A stretch of DNA of 64,000 nucleotides from Favolaschia claudopus (GCA_037176885.1 JAWWNJ010000035.1:744001-808000), one strand, 5' to 3'. Shown: positions 33,401 to 45,376, counted from the stretch's first letter. Numbers and translations are program-made. The notes: generated by a model not told the origin, from the letters alone.

Positions 33401-35352
33401 ATGAGTTTTTGTCAATCCCCCAACGCCTCGTTGCTTCTTGGGCTGTCGGAAGCTCCATCTGCCGGCCTCTTTCAATGATTCGACCTGTTCCAATGTGCGT
33501 ATAAGCCTCAGCTCGGCCATCGCGACCTAGAATACAATGAATGAAAATAATGCTTGCAAAAATAATGTAAACGAACACTCCAATCCCGACTGCTCAGACA
33601 TTTGGGCGCCCGTGATAGCTTGCTATGCACCGGGTTCGCGCGAATTGTAGCACCCCATCGGCTGATGCCCAAAGGAGTCCAATCATCCCTCTCTTTAGCC
33701 TTGTCTGCACCATTTTTCTCGCGTTCCTTGTGCTTACGCAGTTGCTTTCCGGGCTTGGTCTTACGGCTGAAGTCCGCGGGCAATGATTTGAGAGGAGGTA
33801 AGGTGTATGCGGGATGGAAGCCATGTCGCGGAGGCGTAGGGGGAGGCTCGTGTAGTGGCTGTGCCGATGAGACTGGAGGTGCGCTAAAGTCGAAGGCCGC
33901 AGGTGGCAAAGTTGAGACTGGGTGACGGATGAAAACTGGAGTTGGTGGCGCGGATGGGATGACAGGTTGAGGAGTAGATTCTTTGGTCGCGTACTGGCTG
34001 GGATTTATTGCGGGCAAGGGTTTCGGTGGGTCTGTAAACGCTGACGGCTGCAGCTCCGCGTGCATGCTCTCATTATCCTGATCGTCGATGACCATGGATT
34101 CAGACTCTGATAACGGGGTTTCGGGGCGAACTTGCTCCGCTGTACGGTCGGCGTCTGCTTCTGGCTGGCCCATGGGTTCCTCGACAGTGATAGGAAGGTC
34201 ATCCACCATTATCGCATCTTCGTTGGCATTGGCCTCAGCACTATCAGAATCAGCCAGTGATGTAGAGACAATGGATTCAGCGGAGCCGACAGCGGGTTCG
34301 ATTTCAGTAGTGGGTGGCGGTGTCAGTTCATCGTGAACCGAGAAAAGATCATCTTCAGCAATCATGGCCTTGGGTTCTGAGGAAGGGTCATCGATTTTGG
34401 GCAAGGCTACATCATCGTTGGTCGCTTCCTCCGCGGCGACGTCCTGCACGTGGACGAGACGTTCATTTGACGCAGGCGAAGCCTCGTGTTGACCACTCGC
34501 CACCACGTCCTCCTCCGCAATCGGAAGTTGTGCTGCGCCAATTTCCGGCTCAACAATCCGAACATCGCCTGCTTCATCGGCGTCGCCATCCAAAATTGTA
34601 ACTGACTGAGCCTCTGTTGAATCGTGGTTTTCCACCACAATGATGGACTCAGGTGTAGGCCTCCGTGCTGGTATCGCGAATACCTCGGAAAGAGCGCGAG
34701 CCTGACTATGAGATTTCACAGGCACGGCAGGGGCAGGAGTTCCAAGGAGATCCAGCTCGTCGTCGGATTCGGGGGGTGGAGAGGGCTGAGCAGGGGGGAC
34801 ACTCGAACGGGATATAGAAATAGGTGTGGAGCGGGATTCGACTTTAACAGCTGAAGGCTCGGGAGAGCTGACATCCGGGAAGGCCTCGGCAGAGTGCTGG
34901 TGAACAGAGTCATGGAATAGCGCGTCGCTGGGTTGGGGTGTGGACATGGACGACGAGGGACGCGGCGAAGAGACTTCATGGTCCAGAGAAGGCTCCACCA
35001 CGAACTCATCTTGGTGCAGGTGATCTATAGTCCCCGTTTCCGGACTACCAAGGAAATGAGCGAATGAGTCAGGTAACAGGAAATTGTCGCGCACTTCTTA
35101 GCCATATCAAATCTGTCCAGAAAAGCGGTCATATCCTCGCTCTCCTCCTCATCGTCCTGAAACTTGATGATTGAGCCCACACTTTGGCGTTTCTGGACCA
35201 TATAGAACATTTGGCGAAGGAGCGCATTTCTGCGTTCGGAGATGGCTCTAGAACGCATATACATTAGATGTAGGCACCACAGCACAAATTCGGCCATACT
35301 GGAGTTGTGCCACGCGCTCTTCGACCAGAGCCTCCCAATCCTTGCTCTCCAT
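30498..35352 (-). CDS. EAF1: NuA4 scaffold subunit Eaf1/Vid21 (HSA and SANT domains, Gln-rich tail)
   Basis: Eaf1 is the platform subunit of the NuA4 histone acetyltransferase. Start MESKDWEALVEERVAQLQ, then AISERRNALLRQMFYMVQKR. A long low-complexity exon (35044-33556) is rich in Pro, Ser, Glu and Asp. The HSA domain spans an intron: RTLEQVESLKEAGRWSFRQP, THWDYVMDEM, then KWMRIDFREERKWKLALAYN. An acidic linker includes SDDDDDDDEQEK. Next come KRLEETMYTKLFPIGKFMF, the SANT/Myb-like domain (HMWTIVDDNLLKSFADKYP, NNWALIAECYN, DCQERWKERW), and a Gln/Ala-rich tail of about 300 residues with Ala-Gln dipeptide repeats, ending in Gln runs. All eight or so exons join in frame. About 1,430 aa. Longer starts are possible, but the upstream frame differs. 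Confidence 0.9.
30620..31400 (-). repeat. Gln/Ala low-complexity coding repeat in EAF1
   Basis: CAG/CAA-rich coding repeat. It includes an AQ dipeptide run (about 31310-31370, GCTTGAGCCTGA-type 6- and 12-bp units) and mixed Gln stretches. Both CAG and CAA codons are used, so it is an interrupted repeat. The opposite strand shows a long open frame (30815-31438) that is only a by-product of this composition. Confidence 0.7.
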
Positions 35353-35687
35353 TGTGCAGCAGGTCTAAGAGTCTAGAGGGTGCACACCAAGGAGGAGGCT
35401 CGCGTAAATTAGCGGTTTGCGAGCGGAGGACGTGGCCAGAGGATGCAGAAGAGGTGCAAGGGGTGGAATCGTGATATTTGACAAGTTCGTGAAGCAAGAA
35501 ACTAACAGAGTCCGTTTCGGGAAAGAGCCTCTGATCTAAACAAGTTCAAGCAAACAGATCTCAACACTCATTGTCTCACGGTTGAAATTCACTCAAAAAT
35601 TGGACAAAAAGTACAACATATAAATAATCGTGTATACCAAAATACAGTGATGCGCGGGATGGGATGTTCAAATGAAGGGTACGTCTC

Positions 35688-36842
35688 TTACGCAGCAATG
35701 TACACGAACGACTACCCGCAATAAGTGTCAATAGTGAACGAAAAACGATAGAGAAAGTGCTCTTACAATCTTTTGTATCGGTCCTGGGTGCGCCTTCTGG
35801 AATGCTTGAGGATCCGCGGAAAAGTAGATGGCCGAGCCCTGGAGGAAGGCGTGCGTGGGCGGCATAGCTTTGATTCGACGAGTGAGTAATGAAAACTAAG
35901 AATTCAAAGGCAGCCTACATCCGTCGGAGTTGACCCATTGTGCTTTTAGTGTGTTCGTGGCTGCATCGCGGGTCCACTGTATGCGTAACATCGTTGCGAA
36001 AGGGATAGCGAGATAGGGAATTTCTAACTTACCACAGCGCTCTCTGCGGGGAAAGGGCCGCCAGGGACAGAGTCGAAGGAATTCTTGACCCTCTGCGGCT
36101 TTGCCTTTGGTGATGCTACAACAAAACGTGAAGAAAATACATCTTTCAAGAAGACGTGGCTTACTCTGGTCAGTTGAAGCGAGATACAAGTAGTTGGGAC
36201 TCCCTGAAGCCAGTCCGGACGGAGTATCTCCACGACCTTGAACGAGACCAAGGAAGGCCGGGGACGAGATATCCGAGTTCTGCAGAAAACAGAGTCAGTC
36301 ACCTACGTTTGGAAGCTGAACGAACTAACCAGAGTTACGAAGCCATGTTCACCGTTCGGAGCTACGAGTAGTGCATCTTCGATGGAAGGCCGTACAAGGT
36401 ATTGGGTATGTTTGAACGAGGTTTTCGAAACATAACCAAGGACACGAGTGGGTTTTCCATTATCGTCAACGGCCAAGGCTTCGATATATCCGCGGCTGGA
36501 GCGGGGTTGGACGCTCGGAGATGCTGATGCGCGGCGAGCAGAGGCTATACATGGCGATTAGAGATAATTTTTCATTAGGCGGGCTGCATAATTACATCGG
36601 CGAGTGGGCGGCTTCAAAGGGAGATGGCGTGCTAGTCGCTCGCCATTCGTGAGCTGAGCGGGAGCGTTGTCGCGGTGAGAGCCGTCATGACCGTAGGATC
36701 GACTATTGTGGCAAATCTCGAGAGTCGGGTTCGCAACGCAATTGGGGTGGTGCCTGCGAGCGTGGTGGGGAGAAGCGAGGACGCCAGAGAAAGCGGTCAG
36801 GGCGAGGAGGGAAAGGACCTTGAAAAGTCGGTGGGGTGCCAT
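35688..36842 (-). CDS. Secreted protein of unknown function
   Basis: I do not recognise a named family. The start MAPHRLFKVLSLLALTAFSG gives a clear signal peptide (cleavage near VLASPHHARR), followed by a Cys pair (NCVANPTLEICHN). Spliced exons continue SARRASASPSVQPRSSRGYI, EALAVDDNGKPTRVLGYV, GEHGFVTL, SDISSPAFLGLVQGRGDTPS, SPNYLYLASTDQ, RVKNSFDSVPGGPFPAESAV, WTRDAATNTLKAQWVNSDG, MPPTHAFLQGSAIYFSADPQ, and a short last exon ending SFVYIAA. The product is about 270 aa, probably a beta-rich secreted domain. The region around QYLVRPSIEDALLV has an uncertain intron. It lies head-to-tail behind EAF1 (336 bp). Confidence 0.65.
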
Positions 36843-37717
36843 TGTATCGTAAAGAGCGTGATAAAAGAATGTGGGTAGGGCACCGTAGGAGGTGGTGGTG
36901 GTAGGAATTGAAGAGGGGGGATGAAGAGTTGTCACGCGTGACGCGTTTTTCAAGCTTTCGGGTCCGTCAGCAGAGAACTCAAGAAGCCTGCGTGTTACCC
37001 CTGCCCCTTCATTACAACGCCGAATCAAGCAGCGATACTACCTTTCGAGTTCAAGGCACGAAATTGTGTGACAGCCTAACTGATCACGAGAGGTGACTGT
37101 TCGCGACGTTAGGGCGGATTCAAGTCAGAAATTTCCAAGGGTCCTCAGAGCCACTCCAAAGTCGGGCAGTAAATTAGGAGATGCCAAGCCGCATTTTTCA
37201 GGTTGAGCACGTATTTACCCAATTGCAACGAGCCTTTATGTGTGGGCAGTTCGCTCTAGATGGAATGCAGAACGGTAGCAACAAAAAGTGCGACAGCATT
37301 ACTTCAACACTGGTGGCTTCGCAGTAGTCGCCGCGACGTTATTATATCCGATGCGAAATATTGCCAACCAGAACCCCCGATGGTTGTAGATACGTTGGCT
37401 GCTGATATCGAGCCCTGCAACGTCCAGCATGGGCTTCTCGCACACAAAGAGCGGCACAGAGCCGTCCGTCGACAGACACAGAAACGACTTTTATACAGAT
37501 GCACGTTGTCCGATAGCGTTGACACTGAAATTTACAGCAAAGTTTTTCGCCACCGTCTCTCATGGCACCTCGACGTAAATGGTTGGCTAGAGAAACGACA
37601 GTGCCAGTGACCACTAGGCTTCGACGAGGACGAGAGCCTTGCAAACTTCAGAACTGGGAAGGTCCAACGAGCTTGGAGATGAAATCGTCGTGAGATCAAG
37701 TGAGAAACCAAGTTGAG
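36843..37717. other. Intergenic, 875 bp, no gene seen
   Basis: Between the start of the secreted-protein gene (minus) and the F-box gene (plus), so a divergent promoter region. ORFs at 37260-37610 (+) and 37342-37644 (-) overlap each other in opposite strands and show no domain or splice pattern. Confidence 0.4.
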
Positions 37718-39313
37718 ATGTGGCTGTGCAACTGCTTTCCATTCACCCTCATGTCCTCTGCTGAGGTTTCGGTTGGTGGTGGCTTTGAATGTGGCAGCCC
37801 TGAATGGCCTGATCTTGACTCCGTCTTCCATAATAATCTAATTCAGCAACTCCCTCCGGAAATCCTTTCCGAAATCTTCGTCCAGTGCATGCAGGTAACA
37901 TACACTGACCTCGACGTTCGATTCGGACGCAACAACGGAGACCACTTCTTCCTTACGCCCCAGGTTCACGAGCCCCCGCTCCTCTTAGCCGAAATCTGCC
38001 ATAGCTGGAGGTCAATAGCATTGACCACCCCCCGCTTATGGAACTCCATCGCGCTCAGGTGCTCATACCGTCTGATGCCGCGCAACGTACGTCTATGCGA
38101 GACGTGGTTGAAGCGTACTGCAAACGTCCCGTTGGATCTTTGGCTGTACAGACCCCCGGGATTCAGAGCATCCCCACCGAAACTTTACCAAAAATTATTC
38201 CGTTGTATTGCACCGTATTCGAATCGCTGGCGATGGCTGGATTTAGGAGATTTCGCTGCCTCCTTTTACAAGGAACTGAGCAGCCTTGTACCTGGATCCA
38301 TGAATCAACTAGAATATCTCTCAGTTTCTCACCATCCTGCCCCAAGTTCAGCTGTGTCCAATCCGTGGACTGCATTCCGAGACACGCCGAGATTGCACCA
38401 TCTCGCCTTCGATTCTATCCTCAAATTAGGAATCCCTGTCACCGGGAATGAGCCAGGATTTCCGTGGTCACAGTTAACCTATATCGATATTGGAGACATG
38501 ATCTTGTCCGACTGCCTTCACATCCTGCGAGAAGCCCCGCTCGCGACCACCTGCTCTTTCCTCCTTCGAGTTGACCTCACTAAACCCGTGCAGCTCACTC
38601 CCTTTACCCTCCCTCACCTAAAAACCTTCAAAATCAAATCCCCTCTTGACGTTCAGACCGTCTGGTCCACTATTACATGCCCCGCATTGACGACTCTTTG
38701 GGTCACATTGGCTGAAGACGATGTGCCAGATTCCCAGGGCCTTCTCCCCTTCATCGCGCGGTGTGGCGGGTTAATCGAAAGTCTAGCGCTTCGCTGGGCA
38801 CGTCTCACCGACGACGATCTCATCACATGCCTTCGACAAACACCCAGACTCCGCCATCTCGACATTTTCGACGACGGGATGAACACATTTTCAGACGAAA
38901 CTTGCGAGGCCCTTACTCTGGGCCTCAACTCGGAGGACCTCGTTCCGCATCTGGAGTCTCTCCAAATCCTCGGTGGTAAAGAGAGCACCGATGAATGGTT
39001 GGTCTGTATGCTAGAATCACGGATTGCATTGCGGGAGAATTCAGATGCAGAAACGCACCCGCGGGTTTTAAGACAATTACACCTCTACATGGAACGAGAG
39101 ATGGGCAAAATTACCAGGAAACAGATCAGACGGTTTCAGAAACGGGGAGTCACCCTCAAACTAGAGTACGAACCGGAGGACCGGTGGCCAATGGCTGCGT
39201 GCTATTATTCCGACTCTGAGTGGGACAGCGAGAGCGAGGAGGAGGTCTGCGATGAAGACGACGAGTGTGACGACGGTGAACACGAGAATATGAGCAAATC
39301 AGATTCACAGTGA
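37718..39313 (+). CDS. F-box protein with leucine-rich repeats
   Basis: Intronless, unusual in this window. The F-box motif is near the N-terminus (LIQQLPPEILSEIFVQCMQV, later LLLAEICHSWRSIALTTPRL-W), the type that binds Skp1 in SCF ubiquitin ligases. The rest is a degenerate LRR solenoid (LEYLSVSHHP, LHHLAFDSIL, LTYIDIGDMI, LKTFKIKSPL, LTTLWVTLAE, RLRHLDIFDDG, LESLQILGG). The tail is strongly acidic (SDSEWDSESEEE, then DEDDECDDGE). The first ATG is at 37718; MSSAEVS at 37751 is the alternative and gives 521 aa. Agaricomycetes carry very large families of such proteins, so the substrate cannot be guessed. Confidence 0.85.
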   Translation: MWLCNCFPFTLMSSAEVSVGGGFECGSPEWPDLDSVFHNNLIQQLPPEILSEIFVQCMQVTYTDLDVRFGRNNGDHFFLTPQVHEPPLLLAEICHSWRSIALTTPRLWNSIALRCSYRLMPRNVRLCETWLKRTANVPLDLWLYRPPGFRASPPKLYQKLFRCIAPYSNRWRWLDLGDFAASFYKELSSLVPGSMNQLEYLSVSHHPAPSSAVSNPWTAFRDTPRLHHLAFDSILKLGIPVTGNEPGFPWSQLTYIDIGDMILSDCLHILREAPLATTCSFLLRVDLTKPVQLTPFTLPHLKTFKIKSPLDVQTVWSTITCPALTTLWVTLAEDDVPDSQGLLPFIARCGGLIESLALRWARLTDDDLITCLRQTPRLRHLDIFDDGMNTFSDETCEALTLGLNSEDLVPHLESLQILGGKESTDEWLVCMLESRIALRENSDAETHPRVLRQLHLYMEREMGKITRKQIRRFQKRGVTLKLEYEPEDRWPMAACYYSDSEWDSESEEEVCDEDDECDDGEHENMSKSDSQ

Positions 39314-39540
39314 CAAAGCAGCACCAAATTCTTTCCCGTGTACAATATCAAGGTACTGTAGTTGTGTACTTTCGGTCGCCCAATTTTCTTGGATTTTCAC
39401 AAATCGCCATATGCGCATTGGCAAGTTATTTCGCCCCGTAGCCTGACATTGTGAGCGCTCGAATATTATCCGGCATCAGAAAACCAGCAATTAGCACGTC
39501 CAAACACAAAGCAAGCAAAGCATCCATCCATGGTATCTAC

Positions 39541-42123
39541 TTATTTCCTCGAAGCCCCAATCAACCGCCACAAACCACCAATCCTCCTCCGCCAACCTTC
39601 CGCATAGAGGAAGGTTACGAGACCGCTCACGAAATCCCTGCAAAACGAGAAAATTTTTCAAAACGGCGTTCACGGAAGACATGCAACCGCAACGCACCAG
39701 CTGGAAACCAAGGAACGTATAGGATAATCGAGTACTGGGGGGATACCTGTCTCGGCTAGTGCGGGCCAGCGATCGACCATGATGGCTTTCACGTTCGTCA
39801 AAGCGCGGAGACCTTCCGGACCGCCTGGAGTTTTTCGACGGAATTAATTGTAGCAGTTCAGTGCGCATTGTTAATTATGAACACTCACCGAACCGTCCGT
39901 AACCACTAGCCTTGATACCGCCAAACGGAAGATCCTGACTAGATACGCCGGGCCACGATATGACAGACATACTTCCGAAAACGGCTAAACTTACTTGAGC
40001 TAATAAAAACATCAGTCATCATCTATAGCTTCATCGGACGAGGACGAAATTAACACTCACATAGAAAACACCAAAATCGTTAACAGAAACCATCCCACAT
40101 TCTAACCGCTTCGCCACTTTGACGCAGAGATCTTGACTCGGCCCAAAAACACTTGCGCCGAGTCCGTACCGCGTCCCGTTCGCGAGCTCGATGGCTTCCT
40201 CGACGGTTTCGAACGGCATGAGGGTCGCAACGGGGGCAAAGACTGTATATATATATATTGAGTATCACGGGAGTGTGAATAGAATTAGAAGGGAGCGCCA
40301 ACAACTCACGTTCCTCTTGCGCGATCCGCATATCCGGAGTTACATTCCCGACGATGGTGCCCTGGAAGTAATACCCCTTGTCGTGATAAACGTGGTTGTA
40401 CTGTGCACCACCATGGCCCTTCGCTCCTGCCTCTTTGGCCTCCTCGATGACAGTCGAGAGCTGTTAAAAAACTGGTTCAAAAGGGTTGGAGTAGACGAAA
40501 TCGAATGACCCACACTCTCGAACCGGTCACGGGAGATCATAGCCCCGCAATCGACAGTGCCAACAAAGCCTGAATCGTTTTGACAGAGGACGGAACCCGT
40601 GCGCAGCATCGCGATACGTTTCAGGAGCAGCTCGTACAACTCGTCATGCTGGGATTCATGTACTATAACGCGTTCAATGCCAATGCAATTTTGGCCGACG
40701 TTCTGGCTGGTTGATTTTTTTGAAGTGAGGGCTCCGGATTAAGAGGCACATCGGAATCAACGTACAAAATTCCGCGCATCCACAAACTTGCCCATTTCTC
40801 GAGGTCAGTCCCCTCGAGTATGATGGCAGGGTCTTTGCCGCCTAGTTCAAGTGTGACCGGGGTGAGATGCTCAGTCGCTGCTATTGCGATCTACCAAATT
40901 AAGATGTGAAGGCCACGAACAACATACGTTTGGAGTAAACGAACCTTGCGTCCGACAGTTTCTGAACCTATGAATGTGATATGCTTTATCGAAGGCGACC
41001 TTGTCAGCGCGTCGGCTTGCTCTGGATAACAGCACACTAGCTATGTGGCGAGGTTGGGTTTGAATTAGTGGAATTATGAGTGGAACTAGAGATACTGGAT
41101 AGTACCTGCACAAGATCGGGGTTGTGTCCGCACACACGCAAACATTCCTGAATAGCCCCAACGAACCACCTTGTTGACCAATAGACATGCTCTGAACATT
41201 TTAGGACGATTGCGTTTCCCGCAAACAGGGACGCAATTATGGGGGACCACGCGTTATGCAAGGCTGGGGCGAGATCAGCATAGCGAAAATAGTCGGAGGC
41301 AATGACGCACGGTAATTCCACGAAACGATGGCAGCAACAACTCCCAAAGGTTCATAATAAACCTTGGATGATTTGTAGCAGAGAATAAGGTTGCTTGCGC
41401 GTGACTCCGGTCGGAGTGCGCGTTCCCCATGGTCAATCATCCATTGCAACTTCGAGCAAGTCGTAATGATCTCTCCTAGTGCGGCGTCGACCACTAGTAA
41501 ATTTTTAGATCACGATTTAGAAGCGCCGTATGGTTTACACACGCGTCTTCCCCGTGTCCCGACACGCCATTCGCGCGCAAACGTCCTGATTTTCAACGAG
41601 CCATTTATTTAAGCTCCGCATGACGCGTCGTCTGCGGCCGAAATTCGTGTTTCGCCACGTTTTCTGGGCTTCCACAGCGAGGCTAATTTTGTGCGCAATT
41701 TCTTCTTCGCTGTCGGCCTTGATTGTTTCCAAGTGAAGCCCTGTTGCGGGATCGTAGCAGGTGATATAGCGTGCGCCTTCGACCATAATGAGAGGACAGA
41801 GGTCCTCGTTCTCTTGATGAGAGTTGAGGTGAGGGTTTGTGATGGCTAAGGACTCGAAAGCCGGGTCTGCTGCCTGTTGCATTTAAAAAAAATTGCAGTC
41901 ACATTAAGCTCAATCTTGGGCCTACCTCGTGTGCTTCAAATTTGAATGCGACAGCAGCATACTGAGCTTTTTGATATCGTTCGACCACGAGCCAAATGCC
42001 AAGGGCGACACAGATGGTAAGAGCCCAGAAGACATCAAGACCGCCTTCGTTTTCGCGATCCTCTGACCATAGAGGATTGAATGAAATGAGCGGGTGGAAC
42101 AACACGGAGACCAGCGAGCTCAT
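39541..42123 (-). CDS. MSC7: Msc7-type membrane-anchored aldehyde dehydrogenase
   Basis: Aldehyde dehydrogenase superfamily. The N-terminal exon MSSLVSVLFHPLISFNP carries one membrane segment (VFWALTICVALGIWLVVERY), which marks the Msc7 branch. After an intron come ITCYDPATGLHLETIKA, WRNTNFGRRRRVMRSL, NWMIDHGE-like sequence, EPLGVVAAIVSWNY, FAGNAIVLKCSEH, HITFIGSETVGRK, the general-base Glu in VTLELGGKDPA, the catalytic Cys in GQNCIGIERV, EEVFAPV-like sequence, and DLPFGGIKASGYGRF. The C-terminal extension is SGLVTFLYAEGWRRRIGG and ends ASRK (stop 39541-39543). About ten introns; all active-site residues are present. About 600 aa. It shares a 117-bp promoter interval with KNR4. Confidence 0.9.
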
Positions 42124-42240
42124 GGCGGAAGACAAAGAACGCGTGGGCTGAAAGTTCAGAGTCCGTATTCCCACGAGAATGATGTGTTGATGGCTGTTTG
42201 TAGCTGGCGGGCTCTCCACTGGTAGTTGGTCTTGACCGTC
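42124..42240. promoter_or_regulatory. Bidirectional promoter MSC7-KNR4
   Basis: Only 117 bp separate the two divergent ATGs (42123 minus, 42241 plus), so both promoters and leaders must overlap here. No TATA box is obvious on either strand. Confidence 0.55.
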
Positions 42241-44462
42241 ATGGGCTGGTTCTCAAATCTGTTCTCAGCCCCCGCGGCCACCAACTCACGCAGGGGCCAG
42301 GCGATGAGCTCAACCAACGACGCCTTTTCTCTCCGCGCCTCTTCCCCCGTCTTTGGCGCTCACCCAGACGCTTTCAACCCACAGAACTTCAATACCCCCG
42401 ATCTCGAGCAAGGCGCAGGTCCTTCATACACGTATCCACCTCAGGGCTCGCCTCAGACTGCTTCCCCGACGTATGGCTATGTCCCTACGTCGTCCGTATA
42501 TCTCGTTTCCATTCTATGACATACGTATTAATATACTATATCATTACAGCGCGGGTTCTCGGCAGTCTACCCTTCTCCCAACCCACCACGACCCCCTACA
42601 CACTCCATCATATCCCCCGCTCAATGTTACTTGGGACCGACTCCGCATTTGGCTCGCCCGCGAGTATCCAGAGTTGGGAGACACCCTAAATTACGGCATC
42701 CTTCCTCAAGACCTCGCTGAAATAGAGTCCCATTTTGGATTCGAACTACCTCGCGTCGTCCGCGAGTCGTATCTCACGGTAGATGGCCAGGAAGCAGAGT
42801 CTGCAGCCGGTTGCGCAGAGGGCCTCTTTTTTGGCTTGACCCTCCTCCCACTCGAGGACGTACTCGAGGAATGGCGCTTTTGGAGAGAAGTCGACGAAGA
42901 CCCTGCTACCGGTGCTAATGTTCAGCTACGCCAGGACATGCAGTCAATACCTCCCGGCTGGGTACGCAAAGAATACTCCCAGCGAGGGTGGATCCCGCTC
43001 ATCGCCGATAAAGCGGGCAACTATGTCGGCGTTGACATCAATCCGGACACAAGCGGTTCAGCTGGACAGGTCATCGTATTTGGGCGCGACTTTGACACAA
43101 AAATCGTTCTCTGGCCCGGAGAAGGCGCTGCGGGATGGGCTAAATGGCTCGCTTGCTTCGTTGATGACTTGGAAAGCGGAGAAGGTTACGAAATTGGAGC
43201 AGGAGACAACAGCTCAGGTTCCGAGGACGATCTTGGTTATGAGAGTTATTTTTATGACGGTAATGGGCGTGGCCAAGGAGACGGTGGGGGCGACAATGGG
43301 GCTGGCGGCGGTCTACGCCTCGCTGGCGAATATCGAGGTTGGAATGTGCTCGAGGCTTGGGCAGACCGGAGTATTCGAAAGTGGTACGAAATCGGAGTCG
43401 TCACTGAACCACTAGGCCCTCCAGTCGACGAGAAGGCCCAGGTAAAACCCTCTTTTTTTATTTTCTCGTGCAACGTGCTAAGAGCTGGATTACTCAAATC
43501 AGGAAAATTCAAATGCTGGGCTTGGTGTGGTGCTACCCTCTGATGCCAAGGCGCCAATACCTATCGTTGTCACCGAAGAAGCTTCACCTTCTACTGCGAC
43601 TGCGCCTACTGTGCGCTCCCACCTCCCCACCGCCAGTGTTTCAAAACCTCCCGCGCCCTTACCCGTCGACCTCCCCACCCAGAGCGACATCGACATTCCC
43701 CCTTCCCCATCCGATTCTCCACGTTCCTCCTTCTACGACGATGATCTGGAATCCGGCCGCGGCGCGTTAGGAATGCGCGAGATTTCTGAACCTCCACTCG
43801 TCTCTCGCTCCTCTCCTCCTCAACATCTCAGCGCAGAGGCTAGCGGGTCCGCACTTCCCGTACCAACAGCCGCTTCCCCGGCGCCAACGCCTTCTGCACC
43901 TATTCCTGATCTTCTCGTGGACTCTAGCCCACTGGTCGATGTGGATATTGGTCCTGCTGTTGCTGTCCTCACCCCGGAACCCGCTCATACCCCCGTCACT
44001 ACCCCGTCACCACCGGCCGAGACTCTCGTATCCGTGCCTTTTTCTGAGTCCACCCCCGCTCCATCAGAATCTGTGGTCCCTCCGCCAGAGGATGACGCAG
44101 ACGCAGAAAATCCGGACGCCGACGTTACTATACGACTTGTAGGTGGTGGCGGGATCGCCGGCGCTGCGCCGACCGAAGAGACCGAGGAGCCCGCCGAATC
44201 CGCGTTTGTGCTGGACGGGGATGCCAACACCGATGGGGATACGGACGCCGAATCCGTATCTTCGGTGACTTCTCGTCAGTCTGCTTCCGCTGCAGGTCCG
44301 GATGGGGTAGTAACTTCGAATAAGAAGCCGGGAAAGAAAGGGCATAAGAAAGCAGTCAGCAGTGGTCTTGCGGGGCTGAAAAAGCTGGGCAATGGATTGC
44401 GGAAAAAGGACTCGAGTGCGAGTGTGAAAGAGGCTGCTGCCGCGACTTCTGCTGCGGCATGA
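42241..44462 (+). CDS. KNR4: Knr4/Smi1 cell-wall assembly regulator
   Basis: Start MGWFSNLFSAP, with a Ser/Pro-rich lead. After an intron (donor GTCCGT, acceptor TACAG) comes the SMI1/KNR4 domain: WDRLRIWLAREYPELGDTLN, LPQDLAEIESHFGFELPRVV, SYLTVDGQE, GLFFGLTLLPLEDVLEEW, RGWIPLIADKAGNYVGVDIN, GQVIVFGRDFDTKIVLWP. An acidic/Gly-rich stretch and WNVLEAWADRSIRKWYEIG follow. A last intron precedes a long Pro/Ser/Thr-rich disordered tail with a basic end (KKPGKKGHKKAVSSGLAG) and an Ala-rich terminus. Knr4 links the cell-integrity MAP kinase pathway to glucan and chitin synthase expression. About 680-700 aa. Confidence 0.9.
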
Positions 44463-45376
44463 TCCAGGTGTACGACCACAACCATTCCGAATGGCTTACT
44501 GGTGAGGGCGGCGGCGAAGCGGCATTGCCGTGTGCATTGCCGCCGCAACATCTTCGCTCTGGAAGTCGAACGGACGGCGCTCACCCATCATTGCCAGTAA
44601 ACCCACCCCAGAGGACGGACATATTTTTTTGCATTAAAAAGACAATTTTTGCCTGAAAGCTGGGTTGGGTTTTGGATAAGCCTTACTTTCATTCATTCAC
44701 TCGTCATTATTCATTGCACGCGTTACGCTCTTAACACTCATTTGCATGCCCCCCCTTCCTGTAGCCCTTGCATTCGATATTATACCCCCAGTCCACAACG
44801 CAATACAAACCTCTACATTATAACTCTTTTTCTTCATTCCCTCCTCCTCGTTCGTGGGTTTTTTAGATCTGGCGTGCGCATTGACAGACAACTGATATAT
44901 AAAGATAAAGATAGTCCAATATCTCCCTCCGACGTTACCACCACTAGGAGAAAAATAGTAGCCACCTTACAAGACTAGTTTGTAATGGATTCCTGAAAAT
45001 TCAAAGCGTAAAAAAGATGTTTTCGTGTGTCGTCCAGCGAGATAGATGTTCAACCAAGTTGAACTAACAAAACAGGATGCCCTGCTCCGACGAACACGAT
45101 ACAGCGATCCGGAAGAGGAACTTAAAGAAAGACCAGGCCGCAAATCTGTACATATACCGCATATAGCCGAGAGCAGGGGCAGCTAGATTGTTACTCCTGG
45201 CAGGTCGTCACCAAAATTATGTACCTTGTCTGGTCCTGGTTTCTACTCCCTGGATGAGGCTGAACGTGCTGTAACTTGAGCTCGAGACAGCACACATTCC
45301 TCCAATAGCTTCAAAAATCTCTTCGAACATAACTTACATTCCTCCATAGTCCTTGAACATGGAATACATGCTATAC
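44463..45376. other. Convergent intergenic, 914 bp; possible tiny gene at 45062-45370 (minus)
   Basis: Between the KNR4 and OXCT stops. Most is AT-rich 3' sequence. At 45192-45065 on the minus strand an open frame reads SNNLAAPALGYMRYMYRFAA and WSFFKFLFRIAVSC and ends ILFC before a stop; it is hydrophobic and looks coding-like. Upstream at 45360-45338 an ATG (MFKDYGG) precedes a GTAAGT donor. Joining them needs introns of 28-38 nt, shorter than any other in this window, so I do not call a gene. Confidence 0.3.

Noticed and set aside
40246..40258. TA microsatellite
   Set aside because: Only about six TA units inside an MSC7 intron; not notable.
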